The notes under the pieces: generated by a model
The model's database searches: none
Told to the model about the DNA's origin: nothing
Seen by the model: the letters and a program-made list of their open reading frames with translations, nothing else
Translations under genes and position numbers: made by a program
Shown: positions 9,840 to 17,119 of the stretch, in pieces
Layout: each line of letters starts with the position of its first letter
Numbering within the stretch: position 1 is the stretch's first letter
NCBI RefSeq assembly: GCF_007860125.1
Contig: NZ_SJPW01000003.1
Coordinates: 310,001 to 374,000 of the forward strand
Length of the DNA: 64,000 nucleotides
Reading direction: 5' to 3'
DNA from: Rubripirellula tenax
GTDB taxonomy: Bacteria > Planctomycetota > Planctomycetia > Pirellulales > Pirellulaceae

Positions 9840-9868
9840 TTTACACGTGCGGCATTCTACAAAGTCAA
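9840..9868 (-). promoter_or_regulatory. Candidate promoter for the ATP-grasp gene
   Basis: On the minus strand TTGACT (9868-9863) and TGTAAA (9845-9840) are 17 bases apart, which would give a leader of roughly 60 bases before the ATG at 9776. It sits in the 192-base divergent region shared with fae. I did not find an equally good plus-strand pair for fae. Confidence 0.4.
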
Positions 9869-9968
9869 AGTTTTTGGCTAGCGTCGGTCACCCAAGGACG
9901 TCGATCGGCCCTCCTTCCCAGTTCCAAAACCTCCTCCCTGAACCACTCGAAATAAAGGTACCCCTACG

Positions 9969-10466
9969 ATGCATTTGAATGTTGGTGAAGCACTTGTTGG
10001 CGATGGCAATGAAGTCGCTCACATTGACTTGATGATCGGCAGCAAGAACGGTCCCGTCGGAACCGCGTTCGCAAACGCATTGGCCACCCAAAGCGAAGGC
10101 CACACGAACTTGATGGCCGTTTTGGCTCCCAACGTTGCCGTCAAGCCTTCGACCGTCATGGTGACCAAGGTCACGATGAAGGGCATGAAGCAAGTCGTAC
10201 AAATGTTCGGCCCTGCACAAGCAGCCGTCGCCAAAGCAGTCGCCGACTCGGTCGCCGAAGGCATCATCCCTAAGGATCAAGCCGAAGACTTGGTTTGCGT
10301 TTGCGGCGTGTTCATTCACCCAGCGGCCGACGACGATGAAAAGATCTACAAGTACAACTACGAAGCCGTCAAGCAATCACTTGCTAACGCAATGGGTTGC
10401 AAGCCAAGTGTTGACGAAATGATCGCCCAGAAAGACACTGCGGCGCACCCTTTCAAGGGCTTCTAG
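9969..10466 (+). CDS. fae: Formaldehyde-activating enzyme
   Basis: 165 residues, the usual length of Fae. Fae condenses formaldehyde with tetrahydromethanopterin to methylene-H4MPT in the cytoplasm. The sequence is recognisable throughout: the N-terminal GEALVGDGNEVAHIDLMIG with the catalytic histidine (His18 here), then GPVGTAFANALA, EGHTNLMAVLAPN, KPSTVMVTKVT and the C-terminal AHPFKGF. The start is supported by an AAAGG ribosome binding site about 10 bases upstream. It is followed by its own strong terminator at 10503 and then by the next enzyme of the pathway. Planctomycetes are known to carry this archaeal-type C1 pathway, so the gene is at home here. Confidence 0.97.
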   Translation: MHLNVGEALVGDGNEVAHIDLMIGSKNGPVGTAFANALATQSEGHTNLMAVLAPNVAVKPSTVMVTKVTMKGMKQVVQMFGPAQAAVAKAVADSVAEGIIPKDQAEDLVCVCGVFIHPAADDDEKIYKYNYEAVKQSLANAMGCKPSVDEMIAQKDTAAHPFKGF

Positions 10467-10502
10467 TCTTTCGAGTTTGGCGAGCGCCAAAACAATACGA
10501 AG

Positions 10503-10536
10503 AGCTTTCCGGTCCATGTGCCGGAAGGCTTTTTTT
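10503..10536 (+). terminator. Intrinsic terminator of fae
   Basis: A 10-base stem AGCTTTCCGG / CCGGAAGGCT with one G-T pair and an 8-base loop is followed by TTTTTT. It lies 36 bases after the fae stop and before the dehydrogenase gene, so fae can be transcribed alone. Confidence 0.85.
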
Positions 10537-10645
10537 GTGCAAACGTCGCAACGTTGACGCCAATCGGCAAAGCCCACCGAAGCGACGTCTGGCACTCCCA
10601 TGTCCTTTCATGCACCCGATTCGTGATTAGAGCGACAGACCCATC

Positions 10646-11509
10646 ATGACCAAAAAGATCTTGATCCAATTCGACATCGACACCCAACCCAGCTCGTTTG
10701 ACTCGGTCGTCGCAATCGACGCCGGCGTCGATCACTTGCTTCGCTACGAAGGCGTGCAGGTCACCAACGCCACCGGATTGATCCACGGCGCGATGTTCAC
10801 TCGAGGTGGTGAAGATCTTAAGAACACGGCGATTTTCATCGGAGGCAGTGACGTGTCGGCCGCCGAAAAACTGCTCGTCGCTTGCCAGAAAGTTTTCTTT
10901 GGACCGGTGCGCGTTTCGTTGATGCTGGATGCCAACGGATGCAACACCACCGCTTCGGCAGCGGTCGTCGCGGCCAGCCGTCACATTGACCTAGCCGGCG
11001 CTAAAGCTGTCGTGCTGGGCGGTACCGGACCGGTCGGACGTCGTGTTGCCCAATTGCTGGCCAGCGACGGCGCCGATGTCGTCGTGACCAGCCGAACGCT
11101 GTCGCGGGCCCAATCGGCAGCCGACGAAATTCGCGGCAAAGTATCCTCGGGCACACTTTCCGCCGGACAAGCCGGCACACCCTCGCAAACCGCCGAAGTG
11201 CTGGCCAGCGCCCAGATCGTCATTGCCTGCGGTGCCGCCGGGGTTGAACTGGTTTCCGAGAACACGATGAAGTCATTGTCGACGCTGAAGGTGGCGATCG
11301 ACTTGAATGCAGTCCCGCCCGCCGGCATCGAAGGCATCGGCGTATCGGACAAGGCAAAGTCCTATGGCAGCGGCGTCGGCTACGGAGCCATAGGCGTGGG
11401 CGGCTTGAAGATGAAAACTCACCGCCAAGCCATTGCATCGTTGTTCGACAGCAACGACAAGGTCCTCGACGCAGCCGAGATCTACGCAATCGCGAAATCG
11501 ATTGGCTAA
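10646..11509 (+). CDS. mtdC: Methylene-tetrahydromethanopterin dehydrogenase (MtdB/MtdC type)
   Basis: 287 residues, the family's usual size. It oxidises methylene-H4MPT to methenyl-H4MPT with NAD(P)+, the step after Fae. Visible features are the N-terminal domain MTKKILIQFDIDTQPSSFDSVVAID, the segment YEGVQVTNATGLIHGAMFTRG, and the dinucleotide-binding loop VVLGGTGPVGRRVAQLL near residues 122-138. The C-terminal YGAIGVGGLKMKTHRQAI is also typical. A planctomycete-specific branch has been named MtdC; choosing it over MtdB rests on the host lineage and not on a residue I can point to. No clear Shine-Dalgarno precedes the ATG. It lies 179 bases downstream of fae beyond a terminator, so it probably has its own promoter or depends on readthrough. 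Confidence 0.88.
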   Translation: MTKKILIQFDIDTQPSSFDSVVAIDAGVDHLLRYEGVQVTNATGLIHGAMFTRGGEDLKNTAIFIGGSDVSAAEKLLVACQKVFFGPVRVSLMLDANGCNTTASAAVVAASRHIDLAGAKAVVLGGTGPVGRRVAQLLASDGADVVVTSRTLSRAQSAADEIRGKVSSGTLSAGQAGTPSQTAEVLASAQIVIACGAAGVELVSENTMKSLSTLKVAIDLNAVPPAGIEGIGVSDKAKSYGSGVGYGAIGVGGLKMKTHRQAIASLFDSNDKVLDAAEIYAIAKSIG

Positions 11510-11549
11510 GGGTCGTGCCGGCCCATCGATCGAATTCTTAAAACGAAAA

Positions 11550-11583
11550 AAGGCGGGTGAGCTCTTAAGAACTCACCCGCCTT
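11550..11583. terminator. Bidirectional terminator between the dehydrogenase and prc genes
   Basis: A perfect 10-base stem GGCGGGTGAG (11552-11561) / CTCACCCGCC (11572-11581) is flanked by an A-rich run on the left and a T-containing run on the right. It stands between two convergent genes and can serve both strands. Confidence 0.8.
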
Positions 11584-11611
11584 CGTTGTTTCAACGGAGA
11601 CCAAAAATCGC

Positions 11612-13705
11612 TCAGTTGGCCTTCGCCAAGTTTTGCTTTCGCAGTCCGTCAATGTAGTCGTGCGTCACGTTCAACACTTCTTTGTTATAGAAGTTATCAC
11701 GATAGATCTCCTCTGGATTCAGTTGAGTCTCGAGAGTCTCGTCTTCCTCTTCCTTTTGAGCATCAAGTTCCTTGCGGCGAGCCATGAATTGATCCTCTTC
11801 AAGCGATACCGTGTTCTGCTCTTTTTGCGCGACATAAAGTTCGATGCGACGCAGCAAATCGCCAAACTCTTTGTCTTCCCCAACACGCGTCATCGAACGC
11901 TGGCGAAGCATCCCGATCAGGTCCGCCGGCTTCATATTATAGACCTCGTGACGTGCCTGCTTGACTCGGTCGTGCTCGAGCGCGAACTTCAAGTCACCTT
12001 CGCTGACATCCATCTTCGATGTGATGCTGGGCAAAATCACGTCGGCCAAAACGCCCTTCCGCTGGGTGCTTTCGCCATCGGGTAGATAGAACTGTTGCAA
12101 CGTGACCTTCAACGCACCGAAGTTGGCTCGGTTGTTTCGGAACAACTGTTGTCCAAGATCCATCAACGTTTGGACCGTTCCCTTGCCGTGAGTCGCCGGA
12201 TCACCGACCACGATGCCGCGACGATAATCTTGGATCGCACCGGCAAAAATCTCGCTGGCACTTGCGCTGAACTTGCTGGTCAAAACGACCAACGGGCCGT
12301 CCCACGCGGTGCCGGCTTCTTCGTCGGCGTACTGTTGGACGCTGCCGTCCGAATTTTTCACCTGTACGACCGGACCACGATCGATGAACAATCCGGTCAA
12401 GTTGATCGCTTCGGTCAGGCTTCCGCCGCCGTTCTTGCTGAGGTCCAACACGATTCCGTCGACGCCCTTGGCATTGAAGTCATCCAAGATGCGGCGAACG
12501 TCACGTGTGCTGCTGCGAAAGTTCTGCTTGTCCTGACGCGCCGATTCCATGTCCAGGTAGAAGCTCGGCAAATTGATGTAGCCGATTTTCAGCTTGCTAC
12601 CCATGTCGTGTTCGATGATCTCGCCACGAGCGGCGGACTCTTCTAATTCGATGCGAGCGCGAACGACTTTATATTCCTCGACCACACCGACACCGCCGGG
12701 TTTGACACCCAAACGGACCGTTGTACCGGCCCGACCGCGGATCAAAGTCACCACGTCGGTAAGTGGCATTTCCACCACATCTACCATTTCGCCGCTATCG
12801 TCTTGGCCGACCGAAACGATCACATCGTCGGTTTGCAACTTGCCGTGCTTGGCCGCTGCACCGCCGGGAATCACACGAGTCACGGTCGTTTTGCCGTCTT
12901 TTTCGCTCAACTGGGCACCGATGCCATCCAAGTTCAAACGCATTTGGATGTTGAAGTCCTCCAGCGTCTGGGGCGACATATACGTCGAGTGCGGGTCGTA
13001 GCCCATCGTCACGGCGGTCAGAAACATTTCCAGCAAATCGTCGCTGTCGGTTTGCTTCCAACGCCGAGCGTAACGTGCATAGCGACGTTGCAATTGCTCT
13101 ACGGCTTCTTCGTCAGTTTTTTCTTCGTCCTTCAAATCCAACAACGAGTACTTGATTTGGCGGCGCCATCGATCACGTGCTTCGTCGGGGTTGGTTGCAT
13201 ATTGGATGGAATCGGGATCAATGACGATGGATTCGTCGGAATCAAATTCGAAATCGCTCTTGAGCAATTCCTGAGCAACAGCGACCTGTTCGTCGACTCG
13301 CTGGACGAAGCGACCGAAAATGTCGTAAGCCAACTTCAAGTCGCCTTGGCGAACCATGTCGTCGATGAAATTTTCTTGAGCCGCGAATTCGTCGATGTCG
13401 CTGCGATAAAAGTACAGCTTCAATGGGTCAAGCGAATCGACAAACAGTTGCAGGGCTCGCTTACTGATCGTGTCGTTGAGTCCTTGTCCCGAAATGTGGT
13501 TTTCCGGCATCAGCTTGGCAATCGTGCGGGCAACGACGCTGTCGCGAGCCGAAGGAACCGCAAGCGGCGCGGCGACGGGTGCTTCGGCAATGGCGGGCTG
13601 GGCCGCAACCGGCGATTGCATCATGCCGACGAGCGTGGCGACCGCCAAAAGAGGCAACACCGTGACACGGCGGGCGAAATGGTTCGGACGCAGACGACTG
13701 TCCAT
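11612..13705 (-). CDS. prc: Carboxy-terminal processing protease (Prc/Tsp type, S41)
   Basis: 697 residues, the length of the long Prc/Tsp branch of S41. A signal peptide covers about residues 1-35 (VTVLPLLAVATLVGMMQ, then APVAAQ). An alpha-helical N-terminal domain is followed by a PDZ domain (DGIGAQLSEKDGKTTVTRVIPGGAAAKHG, about 245-335). The S41 core carries the Ser-Lys dyad: serine in SKFSASASEIFAGA near residue 480 and lysine in ATHGKGTVQ near 505. The C-terminal part is long and charged, like the Prc C-terminal domain. These periplasmic enzymes cut proteins near their C-terminus and control envelope proteins such as peptidoglycan enzymes and lipoproteins. It faces the dehydrogenase gene across a shared terminator. 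It is probably monocistronic. Confidence 0.93.
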   Translation of the reverse strand: MDSRLRPNHFARRVTVLPLLAVATLVGMMQSPVAAQPAIAEAPVAAPLAVPSARDSVVARTIAKLMPENHISGQGLNDTISKRALQLFVDSLDPLKLYFYRSDIDEFAAQENFIDDMVRQGDLKLAYDIFGRFVQRVDEQVAVAQELLKSDFEFDSDESIVIDPDSIQYATNPDEARDRWRRQIKYSLLDLKDEEKTDEEAVEQLQRRYARYARRWKQTDSDDLLEMFLTAVTMGYDPHSTYMSPQTLEDFNIQMRLNLDGIGAQLSEKDGKTTVTRVIPGGAAAKHGKLQTDDVIVSVGQDDSGEMVDVVEMPLTDVVTLIRGRAGTTVRLGVKPGGVGVVEEYKVVRARIELEESAARGEIIEHDMGSKLKIGYINLPSFYLDMESARQDKQNFRSSTRDVRRILDDFNAKGVDGIVLDLSKNGGGSLTEAINLTGLFIDRGPVVQVKNSDGSVQQYADEEAGTAWDGPLVVLTSKFSASASEIFAGAIQDYRRGIVVGDPATHGKGTVQTLMDLGQQLFRNNRANFGALKVTLQQFYLPDGESTQRKGVLADVILPSITSKMDVSEGDLKFALEHDRVKQARHEVYNMKPADLIGMLRQRSMTRVGEDKEFGDLLRRIELYVAQKEQNTVSLEEDQFMARRKELDAQKEEEDETLETQLNPEEIYRDNFYNKEVLNVTHDYIDGLRKQNLAKAN

Positions 13706-13919
13706 AGCGGATTCCTAGAAGGGTTGATTTCAAGCGAGCTGGTCGGCAGGCAGGGCAAAGTGCGCCGTGGTTGCCCACGTTCCTACCGAGTTTGAATCGT
13801 AGGAAAGCGGCAAAAATCGGGCAACTCCGTTTCTTCGCCCACTTTACCAACTTCCCACACGCACAATTGTCGCCCAAGGCGGGGTTTCCGCCAAATTGGG
13901 TCGACAAATAGGTCGACAA

Positions 13920-14336
13920 TCAGCCGTAAACGAAATCGATCGGGGCGTCGATATCGGGGTGAATACTGCGATGAACGGGGCATTGGCGTGCCGCGGTTTC
14001 CAAACGTTTCCGCATTTCGACATCGATCGAGACTTCGCCGGGAACCGTCACGACCGTCCGCAGCGATCCGATCCGGCGAATGGGATCGGCCACCATCTCT
14101 TTCTCGACATGGACGTGGGTCCCCGTCAGATCCAGGTCATGTCGCTGGGCGACCAAACCCAAAATCGTCATCACGCATGATCCCAATGCCGTCGCAACCA
14201 AATCCGTCGGCGAAAACGACGCACCCTGGCCGCCATTGTCAGTCGGCGCGTCGGTGTGCAGTTTCATGCCACTGGGGCCGTGGACGGCATCACAGCGAAG
14301 GCCGCCGGAGTACCGAATGTCGATGGACACTGCCAT
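13920..14336 (-). CDS. OsmC-family protein
   Basis: 138 residues, normal for OsmC/Ohr-like thiol peroxidases. The family motifs are visible: PTDNGGQGASFSPTDLVATALGSCVMTILG, with the first redox cysteine near residue 53, and ETAARQCPVHRSI, with the second near 118. OsmC proteins reduce organic hydroperoxides using two cysteines. The gene starts 6 bases after the rlmN stop on the same strand, so the two are probably cotranscribed. The exact substrate cannot be told from sequence. Confidence 0.9.
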   Translation of the reverse strand: MAVSIDIRYSGGLRCDAVHGPSGMKLHTDAPTDNGGQGASFSPTDLVATALGSCVMTILGLVAQRHDLDLTGTHVHVEKEMVADPIRRIGSLRTVVTVPGEVSIDVEMRKRLETAARQCPVHRSIHPDIDAPIDFVYG

Positions 14337-14342
14337 TTGTGC

Positions 14343-15461
14343 TTAGCCTTGAGTGGATGGGAGTGCGATGGAGCCTCGGTTGCGACGCAGTTGGCCGCAC
14401 GCCGCATCGATCTCGCCACCTTTGCGTTGGCGAAACTGAACATTGACGCCGCCGTTTTCTAAAATCGTGCGAAAGTTCTCGATCGCTTTCTTCGTCGGCG
14501 TTTTATACGGCAAACCGGCGACCGGGTTGTAGGGAATCACGTTCAGCATCGCCGTGCGACGTCGCAGCAGCGATGCAAGTTGGCGTGCCTCGTCATCGGA
14601 ATCGTTGACACCGCCCAACAACACGTATTCGAACGTTAACCGGCGTCCGCACGAATCAAAGTAGCGATCGGCGGCTTCCAACACAGCGTCGACGCCGATC
14701 TTGCGATTGACGGGCACCAGTTGGTTCCGCAGTTCGTCGTTGGGCGCGTGCAACGAAACCGCCAAATTGTACGGTACTGCGGCACGGGCGAGTCGATCGA
14801 TCGCGGGCGGCAAGCCGACGGTGCTGATCGTGATGCGACGGGGGCTGATCGCCAAACCGTCTTTGCTGCGCGCGACGTCCAATGCCCCGAGGACTCGGTC
14901 CAAGTTCGCCAACGGTTCCCCCATCCCCATCATGACGATGTGACTGAGCCGTTCGTCCTCTTTGAGCCGGGCCTGCAAACGAAGCATCTGTTCCAGAATC
15001 TCGCCGGTCGTCAAATTGCGATCGACGCCGTCTAATCCGCTGGCGCAAAACACGCATCCCATCGCACAACCGACTTGGCTGCTGACACAAATGCTGCGTC
15101 TCGCCGCGTCTCGCAACAGCACGCATTCGACTTCGCCACCGTCGGGCAATCGCACCAGCAACTTGTCCGTACCGTCGGACGACTGAACATGATGCGCCTC
15201 GTCGGTGACCCAGATCCGAAACGACTGATCAAGCGTTTCGCGAAGTCCTTTTGGCAAATCGCTCATCTGGGCAAAATCGCGAGCCCGACGCTGGAAAACC
15301 CAATGAACGATCTGCTTGGCGCGGAACCCGGGCTGGCCCTGTTCGACCAACCACTGTTTCAAATCGTCGATCGAAACGTCCAGCAAGTGGCGTCTCGGAT
15401 CGGCCGGTGGTGCCTTCGAGGTTTGCTCAGACGACGATGGATCGATGACAGGAAGATTCAC
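14343..15461 (-). CDS. rlmN: 23S rRNA (adenine2503-C2)-methyltransferase RlmN
   Basis: A radical-SAM enzyme that methylates A2503 of 23S rRNA (and A37 of some tRNAs). The sequence shows the 4Fe-4S motif CAMGCVFC, the RlmN segments SHIVMMGMGEPLANLD and LAVSLHAPNDELRNQLVPVNRK, and the C-terminal IDAACGQLR with the second catalytic cysteine. The open frame runs far upstream into the neighbouring gene's territory, so I set the start at the GTG at 15461, giving 372 residues, a normal RlmN length. No ATG is available nearby. This start is only 22 bases from the divergent peptidase start. osmC follows directly downstream. Confidence 0.93.
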   Translation of the reverse strand: MNLPVIDPSSSEQTSKAPPADPRRHLLDVSIDDLKQWLVEQGQPGFRAKQIVHWVFQRRARDFAQMSDLPKGLRETLDQSFRIWVTDEAHHVQSSDGTDKLLVRLPDGGEVECVLLRDAARRSICVSSQVGCAMGCVFCASGLDGVDRNLTTGEILEQMLRLQARLKEDERLSHIVMMGMGEPLANLDRVLGALDVARSKDGLAISPRRITISTVGLPPAIDRLARAAVPYNLAVSLHAPNDELRNQLVPVNRKIGVDAVLEAADRYFDSCGRRLTFEYVLLGGVNDSDDEARQLASLLRRRTAMLNVIPYNPVAGLPYKTPTKKAIENFRTILENGGVNVQFRQRKGGEIDAACGQLRRNRGSIALPSTQG

Positions 15462-15483
15462 GAGAGTCCGTGGACGTGTTGAG

Positions 15484-16776
15484 ATGGCGCCGAGAAACGA
15501 GGATGATGGAAACGAGAAGCCCAGCGAACCGAAAATCATCATCCCCGAACACCCCGAGTGTAACGTGCCCGTGAAAGATAACGAAGCTGCCCAGCCGCAC
15601 GAAGTCGACGCCCAAGCTGCTCTCGACCGATTCTTGGCGATCACCCAAATCCCCGGAAAGAGCGGGGAGGAGGCCGCTGTGGCCACCGCCATCGTGCAAT
15701 TTTTGGTGGATGCAGGGCTGGACGAGTCGCAAATCCGATTCGACGAAGCCAACAAGCGGACGAAATTGCCCGGCGACTGCGGCAACTTGATCGTCACCCT
15801 ACCCGGCAACGGCTCGGGTCCACGAACCATGTTGTCGGCCCACATGGATACGGTCCCGATCTGTGTCGGCAGCCAACCGGTCATCGATGGCGACGAAGTC
15901 CGCAGCAGCGTCGCCACGGGATTGGGAGCGGACGACCGCGGCGGATGCGGCGCCATCCTGACCGCGATCGTCGAACGACTCCGCCGCGGCGACTCGCAAT
16001 TCCCACCGGCGGTGGTCACGTTTTTGATCCAGGAAGAAATCGGGCTGCACGGCGCAAAGAACATCGACCGCGACAGGGTCGGCAACGTCGACCGCGCGTT
16101 CAACTTCGACGGCGGCACGGTCGAGAAACTGACCATCGGCGCGATCGGCGGCGAGCGAATGTCGATCAAGTTGACGGGCATTCCCTCGCACGCCGGTGTC
16201 GCACCCGAAAAAGGTGCCAGCGCGATCGTTATGGCCGCCCGCGCAATCGCCGACCTGGACGCTCGCGGCTGGCTGGGCAAAGTCGTCCAAGACTGCGGCG
16301 TCGGGACATCCAACGTCGGCGTCATCAACGGCGGTGAAGCCACCAACGTGATCACGCCAGAAGTAACGCTGCGCGCCGAAGCTCGCAGCCACGACGCCGA
16401 AATGCGGACGCGTATCGTGGCTGAAATCCGACAAGCCTTCGAGCGAGCCGCCGCCGAGGTAAAAACCGACGACGGCCGATCGGGCCGCGTCGATTTTGAT
16501 TCCAATGTCGACTACGACTCGTTCAAACTTGCCGACGATCATCCGTCGATCAAAGCAGCAAGCCATGCAATCCGTGTGTTCGGACGCGAACCGTTCGCCG
16601 AAGTTTCCAACGGCGGCTTGGATGCGAACTGGTTGTTCCGACACGGTATCGAAGCGGTCACTTTGGGATGCGGCCAACGCAACATTCACACAGCCGACGA
16701 AACGCTAGTCATCACGGACTATCTTGACGCTTGTCGCATCGCGACATGGTTGATCACCGACGGAGCAGCGGGATGA
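15484..16776 (+). CDS. M20 family metallopeptidase (PepT-like)
   Basis: 430 residues with the ATG at 15484. Motifs of dizinc M20 aminopeptidases are clear: MLSAHMDTVP (zinc-binding His and Asp), GLGADDRGGCGAIL (bridging Asp), FLIQEEIGLHGAKN (catalytic Glu pair), and a C-terminal QRNIHTADE with the last zinc histidine. The insert GERMSIKLTGIPSHAGVAPEKGASAI is the dimerisation domain. The order and wording fit the peptidase T / PepT2 branch, which removes N-terminal residues from short peptides in the cytoplasm. The first 30 or so residues are hydrophilic and may not all be translated; a later GTG is possible. The stop overlaps the next gene's start as ATGA, so the two are translationally coupled. 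Confidence 0.9.
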   Translation: MAPRNEDDGNEKPSEPKIIIPEHPECNVPVKDNEAAQPHEVDAQAALDRFLAITQIPGKSGEEAAVATAIVQFLVDAGLDESQIRFDEANKRTKLPGDCGNLIVTLPGNGSGPRTMLSAHMDTVPICVGSQPVIDGDEVRSSVATGLGADDRGGCGAILTAIVERLRRGDSQFPPAVVTFLIQEEIGLHGAKNIDRDRVGNVDRAFNFDGGTVEKLTIGAIGGERMSIKLTGIPSHAGVAPEKGASAIVMAARAIADLDARGWLGKVVQDCGVGTSNVGVINGGEATNVITPEVTLRAEARSHDAEMRTRIVAEIRQAFERAAAEVKTDDGRSGRVDFDSNVDYDSFKLADDHPSIKAASHAIRVFGREPFAEVSNGGLDANWLFRHGIEAVTLGCGQRNIHTADETLVITDYLDACRIATWLITDGAAG

Positions 16777-17021
16777 CCCACGACGATCAAGAACTGTGCT
16801 TGTGCTTTCACGTCACCCGACGAAAAGTCATCCAGTACATTCGCGTCAACCGTCCCACCGTCACTAGCCAACTGTCGGAGTGTTACGGCGCCGGCACCGG
16901 ATGCGGCTGGTGTCGTCCGTTCTTGGAACGCTTGATGCAGCAGACCGATCCGGAATCCGTGCCACTTCCCGACGCGGAGACTTACGCAAAGGACCGCGCC
17001 GTGTATCGAGAGACGCGTTAA
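16773..17021 (+). CDS. BFD-like [2Fe-2S]-binding protein
   Basis: 82 residues with the ATG at 16773 overlapping the preceding stop by four bases. Cysteines in LCLCFHV and GTGCGWC form the CxC ... CxxC pattern of bacterioferritin-associated-ferredoxin (fer2_BFD) domains, which bind one 2Fe-2S cluster. Such proteins act in iron release or as small redox modules of larger enzymes. Coupling to an M20 peptidase suggests coordinated expression but does not reveal the partner. A bidirectional terminator follows. Confidence 0.85.
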   Translation: MTHDDQELCLCFHVTRRKVIQYIRVNRPTVTSQLSECYGAGTGCGWCRPFLERLMQQTDPESVPLPDAETYAKDRAVYRETR

Positions 17022-17039
17022 CGGAACAGCAAAGAAAAA

Positions 17040-17070
17040 CCTCGGCACCCTTTCGAGTGCCGAGGCTTTT
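17040..17070. terminator. Bidirectional terminator between the BFD gene and YTV gene 1
   Basis: A perfect 9-base stem CCTCGGCAC (17040-17048) / GTGCCGAGG (17057-17065) has T-runs on both exits: CTTTTT on the plus strand and TTTTTC on the minus strand. Both flanking genes converge on it. Confidence 0.85.
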
Positions 17071-17119
17071 TGTGGTTCCTGCGTCCACAAGACGCCGGAG
17101 AATTGAACTCTCGTGGGAA

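Noticed and set aside
12803-13795. A 330-codon plus-strand frame
   Set aside because: Antisense to the Prc protease; no motif or start signal.
14343-16505. A 720-codon minus-strand frame
   Set aside because: Only the downstream half is RlmN. The upstream half is the antisense of the well-supported M20 peptidase gene and shows no family resemblance.
15799-16689. A 296-codon minus-strand frame
   Set aside because: Antisense to the M20 peptidase gene, whose zinc motifs are clear.
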